A stretch of 64,000 bases of DNA from Hoeflea_A sp039025395 (GTDB taxonomy: Bacteria; Pseudomonadota; Alphaproteobacteria; Rhizobiales; Rhizobiaceae), in NCBI GenBank assembly GCA_039025395.1, contig JBCCOK010000023.1:1-64000 (forward strand). Reading direction: 5' to 3'. This document shows, in pieces, positions 7,513-16,597 of this stretch. The notes beneath the pieces are model-generated. The model saw only the letters and a program-made list of their open reading frames with translations, was not told the origin of the DNA and ran no database searches. The position numbers were made by a program, and so were the translations under genes. The stretch's first letter is position 1. Every line of letters starts with the position of its first letter.

Positions 7513-9078
7513 TCAACCAGACACAGTTTTTATGCGCCAGAATTCCCTGCCTTCACAAAGGCTATGCCAACGCTGGTCAGCCTTGCGCATTGCCTTTTCG
7601 GCTCGCTCCTGATGCCAACCTAAAATTGTGGCGACACTGCGCCGCAATCTTGTGTCGTCAGGCTTTTTGACTGTTATTTTTTGTTGCAGTGCCTCGGCCA
7701 TTGCAAGATCATTCAGGTAGCCGAAGGCATTTTGCAGCCGTTTAAGGTCGGCGGTGAACGCCTCGGTTTTCTCACCTGGATAAAGTTGCAGAAAATACTC
7801 GCTGGCATAGCGCATGGTCTTGAGCATTTTGCGCATCTCGTGCCGTTCCTCGATCGCATGGTCGGCAAATCCACGGCCTTTCTTGAGAACATGCTGCCAG
7901 GTGCGTTCGAGTTCGCGGCGTGCGACCGACATCACCGTTTCATCGGCTGGCGGCTTCTCAGCGTTGAGAAATGCCCGGTCGACCGCCTGTTCAAAGAGCA
8001 TGCAGTTGAGTTTCAGAAAGGTCCACCGTTCGCTCGCCGTCGATTCACGAACCAAGCGCCGCTGGTCGGCCTGGTTGCCGGCAAGATAATCGAGGGTGGC
8101 CTGATGCTTACCCTTGTTGCCAAGCGCTTCGACCGCGGGAACCGCGATGTCGATCAGCAGAACATCGGCATCCCTCAGATTGCCGACAACCCGTCCCAGA
8201 TCGCGCGCATCATGGGCGAGGCGGCGCAGTTCGTCGCTCGTCAAAAATGACCGGAACACGCGCATGCAGGCGCGCAGGCGACGCAAGCCTACACGCAACT
8301 GATGCGGTACCTCGGGATCATCTGAATACTTCAGCAAATTAAGATTGTTCAGGACCTGACCGGCTGCCGAGCGGCCGATTGCCTTGAAAGCATTGGCAGC
8401 TGCCTGATCCGGCTGCAAGTCTGGTTTGCTGTGGGCTTTCGGAGCGTCCAGGTCGCGTGAAGGTTGTCGAGAAAGCGCGTAGCCGCGCTCAGCCTTGCTG
8501 GCCGTCGCTGCGCTGATACGTTCGCCGTCGAAGAGCTGTTCGGCGATCGTCAAAAGCGCAAAAGGCAAGCCCGATTTGAGCTCGAGTTCAACCTCATTGA
8601 TTGCCGTCGATCTGCGGGGGTCTTTAACTTCGCCCCTGTCAATGGCCAATTCAACCGTACCGATGTCTTTGCAGCGCAACAGATGCGTATGGCGGTCGAT
8701 CTCGGTTTCAAAAACCGGTGCCAGAGGTCCCTCTGACAAAATGTCCGATAGCCATTGTTCCACGGCGGGATCGTTAATCCGTTCGACCTGCAGTTCGGGC
8801 CCGTCGAGGACGCATTCGAACTCAACCGGGTTCGAGAGGCCATGCTCAACCTTCGTTCCGTATTTGAGCGTCTGAACCCAGTCCTTGCCGTCCCAGCGGA
8901 CGCGCAGGGAAGCCGCCTCGTCCCGAAGCCGGTGTGCGGGCGTGTCGTAGTAGGTCGATTGCAGTATTTTCTGTGCCGGTTGCCCCAGCCTCATCGCGCG
9001 CAGTGCGGTCTTGCCGGGCAATCGGCGCGCACCCTCAGAACCAATCTCAAGTTTGACTTCAAGCTCGGTCGTACTCAT
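7513..9078 (-). CDS. CYTH and CHAD domain-containing protein (inorganic triphosphatase-like)
   Basis: A 521-residue two-domain protein. The N-terminal CYTH domain (about 1-205) opens with the ExExK motif (Glu5, Glu7, Lys9) and continues with the alternating charged strands of the triphosphate tunnel fold (YYDTPAHRLRDEAASLRVR). The C-terminal CHAD domain (about 230-500) is an all-helical, His/Arg-rich region (HQLRVGLRRLRACMRVF; HEMRKMLKTMRYASEYF) of the type that binds polyphosphate. Proteins of this architecture hydrolyse inorganic triphosphate. It appears monocistronic, 40 bp from the acetolactate decarboxylase start on the same strand. Confidence 0.9.
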   Translation of the reverse strand: MSTTELEVKLEIGSEGARRLPGKTALRAMRLGQPAQKILQSTYYDTPAHRLRDEAASLRVRWDGKDWVQTLKYGTKVEHGLSNPVEFECVLDGPELQVERINDPAVEQWLSDILSEGPLAPVFETEIDRHTHLLRCKDIGTVELAIDRGEVKDPRRSTAINEVELELKSGLPFALLTIAEQLFDGERISAATASKAERGYALSRQPSRDLDAPKAHSKPDLQPDQAAANAFKAIGRSAAGQVLNNLNLLKYSDDPEVPHQLRVGLRRLRACMRVFRSFLTSDELRRLAHDARDLGRVVGNLRDADVLLIDIAVPAVEALGNKGKHQATLDYLAGNQADQRRLVRESTASERWTFLKLNCMLFEQAVDRAFLNAEKPPADETVMSVARRELERTWQHVLKKGRGFADHAIEERHEMRKMLKTMRYASEYFLQLYPGEKTEAFTADLKRLQNAFGYLNDLAMAEALQQKITVKKPDDTRLRRSVATILGWHQERAEKAMRKADQRWHSLCEGREFWRIKTVSG

Positions 9079-9180
9079 CCGATTTATGACAACTCTGTGA
9101 CACGACTAACAGGTACTTTTTAACATTGGCCACAAGCTGCAACAAGCATTTGGACGACTATATGCGACGTTTGTCAGGCT

Positions 9181-10152
9181 TCAGCCGATTGTCCCGCCAA
9201 GTTCGTCTTCGATATGAATACGGATGATTTCGTCGACCGATTTGTCGGCTTCGAATCCCGTTTCAAGCGCCCGCGCGGCATCGAAATTGTACGGCCAGCC
9301 GCTCACAAGGCGACTGATCAACGCGTCGGGCTGCTCGCGGATCAGCGCTGTCTTTTGCGGGCCTGCAATCCGCTCAAGCGCTTCGATCATTTCCCCGACA
9401 GTCGCGGACAGGCCCGGCATGGTCAGCGCCCGCCGCGGACCGATCTTTTGGGTATCAAGTGTTGCGGCATGAATCAGAAACGAAGCGGCGGACCTTGGAC
9501 TTGCCATCCAGAAACGCACGTCGCGCGACACGGGCAGCACGGCTTCTTCGCCACTTAGCGGCTCGCGCAGGATATTGGAGAAAAAACCGGAAGCCGCTTT
9601 GTTGGGTTTGCCGGGCCGTATCACGATTGTCGGCAGGCGAAGAGCGATGCCGTCAAAGAAGCCTTTCCTTGTGTAGTCCATCAGCAGCAGTTCGCAGCAT
9701 GTCTTCTGCACGCCATAGGAGGATAGCGGCGCATTCAGAAATTCGTCGCCAATCGCTTCCGGATAGGGCCCGCCGAACACCGCAATTGAGGAGGTGAAAA
9801 CAAGGCGCGGCATGTAACCGAGCTTGCGGACTTCCTCGAAAAGCTGGCGCGTGCCGTCAAGATTGACACGGTATCCCTTGTCAAAATCCGTTTCCGCCTC
9901 GCCGGAGACGACGGCCGCCAAGTGAAAAATCACATCCGGTCTGTCGGCGACGAGGCGCGCGGCCTCGCCGGGATCGGACAGGTCGCCTGCCCCGGTTTCA
10001 ACTGGCCAACGGGCATCCGGCTTTTGGGGCGCAACAACATCGTAAAGCCGCATGGACTCGATTGGCTGGCCGTCCAGTGCGCCGTCGCCAAGGAGCCGCT
10101 CGACGAGTTTTTGTCCGACCATGCCGGCGGCACCGATGATGAGGATCTTCAT
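9181..10152 (-). CDS. NAD-dependent epimerase/dehydratase family protein, D-erythronate dehydrogenase-like
   Basis: Extended SDR with the NAD-binding glycine motif at the very N-terminus (MKILIIGAAGMVGQKL) and the catalytic Tyr in SSYGVQK. It resembles the DenD group of D-erythronate dehydrogenases, which start four-carbon sugar acid catabolism. The companions usually found with denD (a kinase and an aldolase-like decarboxylase) are not in the window, so the substrate is tentative. The open frame extends to 10209, but the ATG at 10152 is preferred because the family starts MKILI and a GGAG lies just upstream. The divergent thioredoxin-like gene begins 82 bp away. Confidence 0.75.
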   Translation of the reverse strand: MKILIIGAAGMVGQKLVERLLGDGALDGQPIESMRLYDVVAPQKPDARWPVETGAGDLSDPGEAARLVADRPDVIFHLAAVVSGEAETDFDKGYRVNLDGTRQLFEEVRKLGYMPRLVFTSSIAVFGGPYPEAIGDEFLNAPLSSYGVQKTCCELLLMDYTRKGFFDGIALRLPTIVIRPGKPNKAASGFFSNILREPLSGEEAVLPVSRDVRFWMASPRSAASFLIHAATLDTQKIGPRRALTMPGLSATVGEMIEALERIAGPQKTALIREQPDALISRLVSGWPYNFDAARALETGFEADKSVDEIIRIHIEDELGGTIG

Positions 10153-10234
10153 TTTTGCTCTCCTGCAGCCGATCACGCGGCGCTTACGGGGTTTTGATTT
10201 GAGCCGCAATGGGCGGGATCATTACTATCGACGC

Positions 10235-10780
10235 ATGATAAGGATCATCCTTGCACTTGTCTTGGCCGTCGCCGCAATTGGCGGCGCCGCAGCTTCCGAT
10301 AAACCCGCACCGTGGCAGATGCTGCGTGGTCTCATCGCGGAAGCGCCGGTGATTGCAGGTGCGGATGGCTTCGACCCCGGCGGCGAAGGCCCCGTCATCG
10401 TGACATTCTTTGCGTCCTGGTGTCCGCCCTGCACGGATGAATTCCGGCACCTGAACAATCTGGTTTCAAGCGGCAAGTTCAAGGATACCCAAATCATCGC
10501 CGTCAACCTGTATGAGGATTTTGGCGGCGTTAAGAATCCTGAGCGCATGACGCGCTTCATCAAGAACACAGCACCTAAGTTTCCGCTGCTTGAAGGATCG
10601 GAAGACATTCGCGTCGCATTCGGGAATATCGATCGGATTCCGACGGTCGTGGTCTATAGTCCCGCTGGTGATGAGGTGTGGCGCTTCGTGCATGAACGCA
10701 ATGCCGAAAAGACCCATGCGACCGAGGCAGATCTCATTGAGGCTTTGAAGCAGGCGCAAGCGCTGCAACTTTCAAACTGA
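10235..10780 (+). CDS. TlpA/DsbE-like periplasmic thiol-disulfide oxidoreductase
   Basis: Thioredoxin-fold protein of 181 residues with an N-terminal export signal (MIRIILALVLAVAAIGGAAAS) and the redox motif Cys63-Pro-Pro-Cys66 in an FFASWCPPC context. A cis-proline follows in DRIPTVVV. TlpA/DsbE-type proteins reduce periplasmic disulfides, often for cytochrome maturation or copper chaperones. An upstream frame is open from 10052, but the signal peptide and the short distance to the divergent gene favour the ATG at 10235. The stop overlaps the convergent DMT exporter gene by 9 bp. No cytochrome-assembly genes are adjacent, so the partner is unknown. Confidence 0.8.
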   Translation: MIRIILALVLAVAAIGGAAASDKPAPWQMLRGLIAEAPVIAGADGFDPGGEGPVIVTFFASWCPPCTDEFRHLNNLVSSGKFKDTQIIAVNLYEDFGGVKNPERMTRFIKNTAPKFPLLEGSEDIRVAFGNIDRIPTVVVYSPAGDEVWRFVHERNAEKTHATEADLIEALKQAQALQLSN

Positions 10781-11725
10781 CTGCTTTTGGAGTGATAACC
10801 GGCTTTCGGCAAAACGTGCAGCGCTCAGGGCGGCCAGCAATGCTCCACACATGTAAACGACTGTTCCTGCGAGCGTCGCCATGGAATGGTCGACGCGGCC
10901 TTCGATCAACTGCATAACAAAGACGAACACCGGCCCAAGCGCCGTGACTGCGGCAATAACCGTGGCATGGACGAGCGGAACAGCCTTTTGCACAAGGTAG
11001 AGCGGGAAGGAAATGACCAGCAGGCCGATTGCCACGATCAATGCCAATTCGCCGGCTGGCAGCACGGTGCCCTTGTCGTCCAACCCGACGGAAAAGGCGG
11101 CGGCCGCCACCAGTGCATAAAGGAAAAACCGAAGCCCGAATGCGGCCAAGGGACCGACGCCGCGGTGATTCAGCCTTACAGAGCAAAGAATGACAACGGC
11201 CGTGAAGCCGCCGGAAATCGCCGCCAGAACAACGCCTGCCAGCGCGGCGATCCAGCCACCGCGCACAAAGCCGGAAAATCCGAATACGGTGATGGCCGCC
11301 AAAGCAAGAATTGACACCAAAATGAACAGGTTTCCTGCTTTCTCCAATTGCCGTCTTGGCGATGATGCTTCGGGAACACCAAGCCAACCGGCAATCACGG
11401 TTCCGAGCGGCACCATGCCGGAAAAAACGGTAAACACGACCGCCGGTTCCACAAGCTGGATTGCAAAGAAATAGGTGGTCCAGGTCACAGTCACAACGAT
11501 GTTAAGCGAAGCAATGGTCTTCCAGGAGCGCAGCGCCGCCCAAAGCTCGCCCGGCCGGAAAACAGCGGTGACGATAACGCACCCTGCAACAGATAGGCCG
11601 AAGACCAATCCTCCGACGGCAAAAGAATCCGCCCGTTGGAAGACAGCTCCGAAATAGACGGCCTGAAACGCCTCGAGAGTTACGAAGGTAAAGCAATAGA
11701 TCAGGCCGAGATTGGTTCGCGACAT
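10772..11725 (-). CDS. DMT-superfamily (EamA-like) membrane transporter
   Basis: A 317-residue, very hydrophobic protein with about ten predicted membrane segments in two repeated halves, the layout of EamA/RhaT drug-metabolite transporters. The first half runs from GLIYCFTFVTLEAFQAVYFG to about residue 140; the second starts near FVRGGWIAALAGVVLA. Such proteins usually export metabolites or amino-acid-like compounds, but the substrate is not predictable. The ATG at 11725 has a good GGAGGAA ribosome site. It is divergent from a LysR-type regulator 152 bp away, which is the likely controller of this gene. Confidence 0.75.
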   Translation of the reverse strand: MSRTNLGLIYCFTFVTLEAFQAVYFGAVFQRADSFAVGGLVFGLSVAGCVIVTAVFRPGELWAALRSWKTIASLNIVVTVTWTTYFFAIQLVEPAVVFTVFSGMVPLGTVIAGWLGVPEASSPRRQLEKAGNLFILVSILALAAITVFGFSGFVRGGWIAALAGVVLAAISGGFTAVVILCSVRLNHRGVGPLAAFGLRFFLYALVAAAAFSVGLDDKGTVLPAGELALIVAIGLLVISFPLYLVQKAVPLVHATVIAAVTALGPVFVFVMQLIEGRVDHSMATLAGTVVYMCGALLAALSAARFAESRLSLQKQSV

Positions 11726-11877
11726 GAAGCGTTCCTCCGATCCGTGCTCGGATAGGTGCGGTGGGTGGCGATCAACGGCACAGGAAGCTTATGGTATGTG
11801 TGCCTCTACAGAATGAAAAACCATAGATTTTGGCTTCAAAATAGCGATTTCTTTTGGTATTTCCATGAGCTATAGTT

Positions 11878-12789
11878 ATGCAAAACCATCGCCGACCTCT
11901 GCCGCCTCTGTCCCGCCTGAAGCCCTTCGAGGCTGCCGCGCGGCTTGAAAGCTTTACCCGTGCCGCCGATGAGCTGGGCATGACCCAAACGGCGGTCAGC
12001 AAGCAGATCGCACAACTGGAGCAGGAACTGGGAACGCTGCTTTTCGAGCGACGCAACCGTGCGGTTTTCCTGACGGAAGGGGGCCGACGGCTTGGATCGG
12101 TCGTGAGCTCTGCCCTTTCAGAAATCGCCGCGGAAATGGCCTATGCGCGAGGCGACCGTCAGGCAGACGAGCTGGTCCTGCACTGTCAGCTTTGCGAGGC
12201 CTTCTACTGGCTGATGCCGAGACTTTCGCGCTTTCATGAGCGCCACCCCGGCGTTGAGCTGCGCATTGTCAGTTCGGTGAAACCGATCACGGAAGCCACG
12301 GAACATTTCGATGTCGCGATACAGACATCCGGCCGCCCGTCCGGAACCGCACGGCTGGCTTTTACTGTGCCTGACGATGTTTTTCCGGTCTGCGCGCCGG
12401 GCCTTGTCGGCGAGACGCATCCAATCCGGCCTGAAAGACTGGCGGCCTATCCGCTGCTTTCGCACCGGGTCGTTCCGCAAGACTGGATGGAATGGTCCGA
12501 CTGGTTCCAGACAGTCGGCGTGAAGTTCGGCAAATCGGCGCGGCTCATCCATTTCGACAGCTATCCGCTGACGCTTCAGGCTGCGGTTGCGGGCCAGGGT
12601 ATCGCCCTTGGATGGCGGCGCACGACGGCAGGGATGATCGAAGACGGCAAGCTTGTCAGGCCCTGCATGGAATATGTTTCACGGCCAACGGAGCTTTCCG
12701 TCTATCGTGCGGCGGCGCGAACCACGCACGCACATTCCGGCAAAGTGATCGACTGGCTGTCGGACGAGCTCTCGGTAGAGCCCAGATAG
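11878..12789 (+). CDS. LysR-family transcriptional regulator (GcvA-like)
   Basis: A 303-residue LysR-type regulator. The N-terminal winged HTH (about 10-65) reads RLESFTRAADELGMTQTAVSKQIAQLEQELGTLLFER, typical of the GcvA/AmpR group. A periplasmic-binding-protein-like effector domain follows. It is transcribed away from the DMT exporter across a 152-bp AT-rich region, the standard layout for a LysR regulator acting on its divergent neighbour. The effector is unknown. The gene ends 68 bp from the convergent SnoaL-like gene, with a strong hairpin between them. Confidence 0.85.
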   Translation: MQNHRRPLPPLSRLKPFEAAARLESFTRAADELGMTQTAVSKQIAQLEQELGTLLFERRNRAVFLTEGGRRLGSVVSSALSEIAAEMAYARGDRQADELVLHCQLCEAFYWLMPRLSRFHERHPGVELRIVSSVKPITEATEHFDVAIQTSGRPSGTARLAFTVPDDVFPVCAPGLVGETHPIRPERLAAYPLLSHRVVPQDWMEWSDWFQTVGVKFGKSARLIHFDSYPLTLQAAVAGQGIALGWRRTTAGMIEDGKLVRPCMEYVSRPTELSVYRAAARTTHAHSGKVIDWLSDELSVEPR

Positions 12790-12805
12790 CACGACTGACC
12801 GGCTT

Positions 12806-12847
12806 TCGGCTCCGCGCGCCTGCAAGGGCCGTGGCGCCCGGAGCCGA
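12806..12847. terminator. Hairpin between convergent LysR and SnoaL-like genes
   Basis: Perfect 9-bp arms TCGGCTCCG (12806-12814) and CGGAGCCGA (12839-12847) enclose a 24-nt GC-rich loop. It lies exactly between two convergent stop codons. No T-tract is present, so it is a candidate bidirectional transcription stop rather than a classical intrinsic terminator. Confidence 0.45.
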
Positions 12848-12857
12848 TGACGGTTGT

Positions 12858-13364
12858 TCAGTTGTCTTGCGCTGCGCGTTCGCCTGCAATGGTGACAAGT
12901 CCGCGATCGCCGGTTTCCCAGAGCGCCGACATTGTCAGAGACGTAACGAGCCAGCGGTCGTTGGACTGCTCCAGTTGATAGCTGTAGCGGCCGCCCAGCG
13001 TCCACAATTGGTCATCGATGCGATGCGTGGCGATAAAGTCGGCTTCTGCCGTTGCGCTATCTTCGTCGATCGATGTGACGGTATGGTTCGAGACCATGTG
13101 GTGCGTGGTATCGAAACCGGGAAGGAAACCCGACCAGCCGGCAACCAGATCATCGGCGGGCTGGGTGACCGGGTCGCCGCCCCACAGGCTGGTGTAGTCG
13201 GTTGTGACGGTGTCTGAAAATGCGCTGCGCACGCGCTCCCAGTCGTGGCGGTCGGCGCCTGCCGCAATGTCGGTGATCGAGCGGCTGATTTCAGCCTGAT
13301 CGGCCAAAGCGACGCCTGCCGTCAGGGTCGCCGCTGCAAGGGTTGTCAAAAATCTCAGTGACAT
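12858..13364 (-). CDS. Secreted SnoaL/NTF2-like protein
   Basis: A protein of 168 residues with an export signal (MSLRFLTTLAAATLTAGVALA) followed by a cystatin-like NTF2/SnoaL fold. A central DRHDWERVRSAFSDTVTTDYTS segment and the C-terminal WRVxSLTM-like strand are typical of SnoaL-like domains, used in small hydrolases, isomerases and binding proteins. The frame is open to 13622, but the ATG at 13364 begins the signal peptide. It lies 70 bp downstream of a secreted alpha/beta hydrolase on the same strand and probably shares its transcript. The ligand or reaction is unknown. Confidence 0.7.
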   Translation of the reverse strand: MSLRFLTTLAAATLTAGVALADQAEISRSITDIAAGADRHDWERVRSAFSDTVTTDYTSLWGGDPVTQPADDLVAGWSGFLPGFDTTHHMVSNHTVTSIDEDSATAEADFIATHRIDDQLWTLGGRYSYQLEQSNDRWLVTSLTMSALWETGDRGLVTIAGERAAQDN

Positions 13365-13434
13365 TCTTTTGGCTCTTTCTGTTCGCAAACGATATTGGGG
13401 CGCTCTGCAGCGCCCCAACCGGAAGCGGGATTTC

Positions 13435-14394
13435 CTAATTCGCCTCGGCACGAAAGTGCCCGGCAACGGTCTCGGCGGCGCGTTCGACATCTTCGGGATT
13501 GTCGTAGAAGTCGAACTGGGTGACACCTTCGAGCCACTGTGCAGTCGCATCTCCGGCCAAGCCCTGCAGAAAGGTGCGAACGCCCTGCGGGATGGCGGCG
13601 GCCTCCGAATGAACGATCGCAAGCGGCTTGTCGAGGCGCTGCGGATTGTCTGCGGGATGATAGGTCAGCCAGCCCTCCCAGCCGGCATTGTTCCACTGGT
13701 TGTCATATTCCGGGACGGCACCGCGATCGGCTTCGTAGTAATAGCCACCGAAGGGCATCAGCACCCCGTCGGCCCCTTCGGGGCCAGCTGCCGGAATAAT
13801 CTCTCCGCCCTTTGCTTGCGCCGCACGCGAGACCTCGATCAGCCCGGCGACGCCATCTGCACCTCCATAGACCGTTTCGACGATTTCAGCATTGTGCAGC
13901 CACGGTGCGACGAGGCCGATACGCTGGACCAGCGGATTCCCCGATACAGCATCGACCATATATCCGGCCGAAGCGCAGATACCGAGAGCGTGGATTTGTG
14001 CGCTGTCGACTTCGGGAAGCGTTGCTACATATTCGAAAGCCTGGCGGATGTCGGATGTCTTGGCCTGTGGGCTTTCTATGAAACGGACACTCTGAGGCAG
14101 GTCGCCCGATTTTCCCCAGCCACGGAAGTCGAAGGTAAAAGCGGCAAAACCGCGTTCGACCATCTCGCGGGCATAGTTGGCGGGCATCTGTTCCTCAACC
14201 GAGGTCCATGCGCCGGTGACGACCACGACAGGCAGTTTCTCGCCTTCTTGGTGGTTGGATGGCAGATAGAGCGTTCCCGACAGTGTCGAACCTTCATTCT
14301 CGAAGGTGACGGTGCGCGTCTGAATGTCTGAGGCAAGCGCGGAACCGGCCAGCAGGGCTGACGTAACCGCTGAAAGGACGAGCTTCTTCATCAT
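13435..14394 (-). CDS. Secreted alpha/beta hydrolase
   Basis: A 319-residue alpha/beta-hydrolase-fold protein with an N-terminal export signal (KLVLSAVTSALLAGSALAS). The fold motifs are present: TGAWTSVEEQ after the first core strand, DFRGWGKSGD, and a nucleophile elbow GICASAGYM whose Cys is placed as in dienelactone-hydrolase-like proteins. A late HSEAA segment may carry the catalytic His. It probably cleaves an ester or related bond in the periplasm. The paired SnoaL-like gene downstream and the AraC regulator upstream (137 bp, same strand) suggest a small regulated unit. The substrate is unknown. Confidence 0.75.
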   Translation of the reverse strand: MMKKLVLSAVTSALLAGSALASDIQTRTVTFENEGSTLSGTLYLPSNHQEGEKLPVVVVTGAWTSVEEQMPANYAREMVERGFAAFTFDFRGWGKSGDLPQSVRFIESPQAKTSDIRQAFEYVATLPEVDSAQIHALGICASAGYMVDAVSGNPLVQRIGLVAPWLHNAEIVETVYGGADGVAGLIEVSRAAQAKGGEIIPAAGPEGADGVLMPFGGYYYEADRGAVPEYDNQWNNAGWEGWLTYHPADNPQRLDKPLAIVHSEAAAIPQGVRTFLQGLAGDATAQWLEGVTQFDFYDNPEDVERAAETVAGHFRAEAN

Positions 14395-14531
14395 TGTTCT
14401 CCTGTTCGGCGCTGGCGGGTTGGTGAAAGGGGGATCCAGTGCCGTGACAACAAGATGGGAAGCAGGGGTTCTGCAAATAGGCGCGAAAATTGCGCTTTGC
14501 TATGCGAATTTTGCTGTTTGGCGCTGCATGC

Positions 14532-15290
14532 CTATTGATCGCGGAACTTACCCGGCGTTGTCCCGGTCGCGCGCTTGAAGTGTTGCCCGAAGCGCGAGAG
14601 GTCCTTGTAACCGGTTCGAAAGCAGATTTCGGACACGGTCAGGCCGGTCGTCTTCAATAGAACCTTAGCCAAGGCAATCCGCTCTGCAATCACATATTGC
14701 AGCGGGCTCTTGCCGGTTGCCGTCTTGAAGGCGCGGCTGAAATGATAGCCGCTCATGGCGGCAAGGCCGGACATGGATCTAAGTGTCAGGTCTTCGGCCA
14801 GATTGTCGTGAATGTAGTCGACGACGCGTCGCAGGCGAACATTTCCGATCGACCGCGCGGGGCTTTCGGTGGTCTCAAGCGTGTTTGTCAGTTGCACGGC
14901 CAGCGCACGATGCATGGTTTCCCGGTAGAGCGTGCCGCCCTTGTTGAAAGCCTCGGCGCCCATTGCGAGTTGCAGCGTCAGCGGGTCGAGATCGCCGACC
15001 ACGGGCGCGATGGCGTCAGGTTCGGCCATGCCGACCTCGGACAGCACCCTGGGGGCGACTTCAACCATCATCACGTCGAGCGGAATGTCATAGGTGCAAA
15101 TACCGGAGGCGCCCGGCGGCAGGATCCAGCCCTGATCGGCCTTGAGCGGAACGTTTTCAGCCTTGTCCCTTCCGAGGCTGATGCGATGCGTTGGCTGATC
15201 GTTGCGGAAAATACCGATGGTCAGGCGCTTCAGCCGGAATTCGCCGCCGCCTGCCGGAAAGCTGGTCAAAACCGCATTGAGATCGGCCAT
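14532..15290 (-). CDS. AraC-family transcriptional regulator
   Basis: A 252-residue regulator with an N-terminal sensing region and a C-terminal AraC/XylS double HTH (about 150-250). The second helix-turn-helix carries the family signature (TVSEICFRTGYKDLSRFGQHFKRATGTTPGKFR). It precedes the secreted hydrolase and SnoaL-like genes on the same strand, so it is the likely activator of that pair. The inducer is not evident. Confidence 0.85.
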   Translation of the reverse strand: MADLNAVLTSFPAGGGEFRLKRLTIGIFRNDQPTHRISLGRDKAENVPLKADQGWILPPGASGICTYDIPLDVMMVEVAPRVLSEVGMAEPDAIAPVVGDLDPLTLQLAMGAEAFNKGGTLYRETMHRALAVQLTNTLETTESPARSIGNVRLRRVVDYIHDNLAEDLTLRSMSGLAAMSGYHFSRAFKTATGKSPLQYVIAERIALAKVLLKTTGLTVSEICFRTGYKDLSRFGQHFKRATGTTPGKFRDQ

Positions 15291-15468
15291 GCAACCACTC
15301 TGGTTCCGTTTTCAATTGCCGCACATTCCTAAATGGAGTGTCTCACGCAATCATACAAGTAAAACGGTAGCGCAAGAAAAACAGCACTTTCGAATTCGAA
15401 CGGCATCGCGGTGGTATGCGCTTACTCAAGGGTTTTGAAAAACATGTTGTGCCGCAAACGATTTTGAC

Positions 15469-16536
15469 TCAGGCCCATCGAGCGACATCGGCTTCGGGCC
15501 CGCCTGCGACATCAGCGGTTTTGTCGATAAGACCAGCGACGGAAGGAACCGCTGCGAAATTGAGAGGAAAGCCAAGGTCGAAAGCCGTTGCATTTGCCAG
15601 GCGATCAAGCTGATCGGCAGAGAGTTCCACCGTTGCGGCAGTCAAGTTCTGTTCCAGCTGTTTTTCGTTTCGCGCGCCCACAATCGGAACCGGTGCACCA
15701 TATCTGCCCATGACCCATGCTATGGCGACCGCGCCGGGCGGCACGCCCAACTCTTCTGCGACATTGACCACCTCCCTTGCAATTTCTGAGTTCCGATCCG
15801 TCAACAGGCCCATATTTTCGGTCATTCCGGAACGTCCGCCACTGTCGCCTTTCTTTCCGTCGAGATATTTGCCGGTGAGCACGCCCGATGCCAGTGCCTG
15901 CCATGTGACCGCGCGCAAACCGTGGTCATTCGCCATGGGAAGAATGTCGCGCTCCATGGTTCTATCGATCAGGCTGTATCGTCCCTGATAAGCTATGAAA
16001 GGCGCGTAACCGTTCTGGCGTGCGAACATGTTTGCCTCAACCACTTTCCACGCGGGCGTATCTGAAATTCCGAGATAGAGAACCTTGCCCTCACGAATGA
16101 GATCGTTCATCGCCAATACGGTTTCTTCGATCGGCGTGCGCCAGTCCCAGATGTGCAGATAATAAAGATCGATGTAGTCTGTGTTTAAGCGGCGCAGACT
16201 TTCATCAACCGCGTTGCGGATCGCCTTGCGGTGCGCGCCGCCGGCATTGGGGTCTCCTTCTCTTTGAGAAAGCCCGAATTTGGTTGCCAGCACAAAGCGA
16301 TCACGCCGCCCTTCGAGGATCTGACCGAGGTAGTCTTCACTTTCGCCGCCCGTGTATTCGTTTGCCCCGTCTATGAAATTGCCGCCTCTGTCGGCGTAAA
16401 GATCGAAAATCCGTCGTGTCTCAGACAGGTCGGCACCCCATCCCCATGCTGTTCCCATCGTCATGGCACCAAGGGCAATGGGTGATACGCGAAGACCCGA
16501 CCTGCCAAGAAGACCGTATTCGTTGAGTTGGGGCAT
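15469..16536 (-). CDS. Aldo/keto reductase
   Basis: Aldo/keto reductase of about 355 residues beginning MPQLNEYGLLGRSGLRVSPIALGAMTMG, the family's first strand. Catalytic Asp and Tyr sit in FIDGANEYTGG, with Lys in LATKFG and His in YYLHIWDW. The frame is open to 16695, but the start at 16536 follows a GGAAGGA ribosome site and matches the family N-terminus; ATG at 16551 is the alternative. It is divergent from a LysR gene across about 80 bp of AT-rich DNA, so that regulator probably controls it. The carbonyl substrate is unknown. Confidence 0.85.
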   Translation of the reverse strand: MPQLNEYGLLGRSGLRVSPIALGAMTMGTAWGWGADLSETRRIFDLYADRGGNFIDGANEYTGGESEDYLGQILEGRRDRFVLATKFGLSQREGDPNAGGAHRKAIRNAVDESLRRLNTDYIDLYYLHIWDWRTPIEETVLAMNDLIREGKVLYLGISDTPAWKVVEANMFARQNGYAPFIAYQGRYSLIDRTMERDILPMANDHGLRAVTWQALASGVLTGKYLDGKKGDSGGRSGMTENMGLLTDRNSEIAREVVNVAEELGVPPGAVAIAWVMGRYGAPVPIVGARNEKQLEQNLTAATVELSADQLDRLANATAFDLGFPLNFAAVPSVAGLIDKTADVAGGPEADVARWA

Positions 16537-16597
16537 GCTCTGTCCTTCCATCCTGAACGGAAAAACTATGATGCAAGCTAGTTCATAAATCAAATTA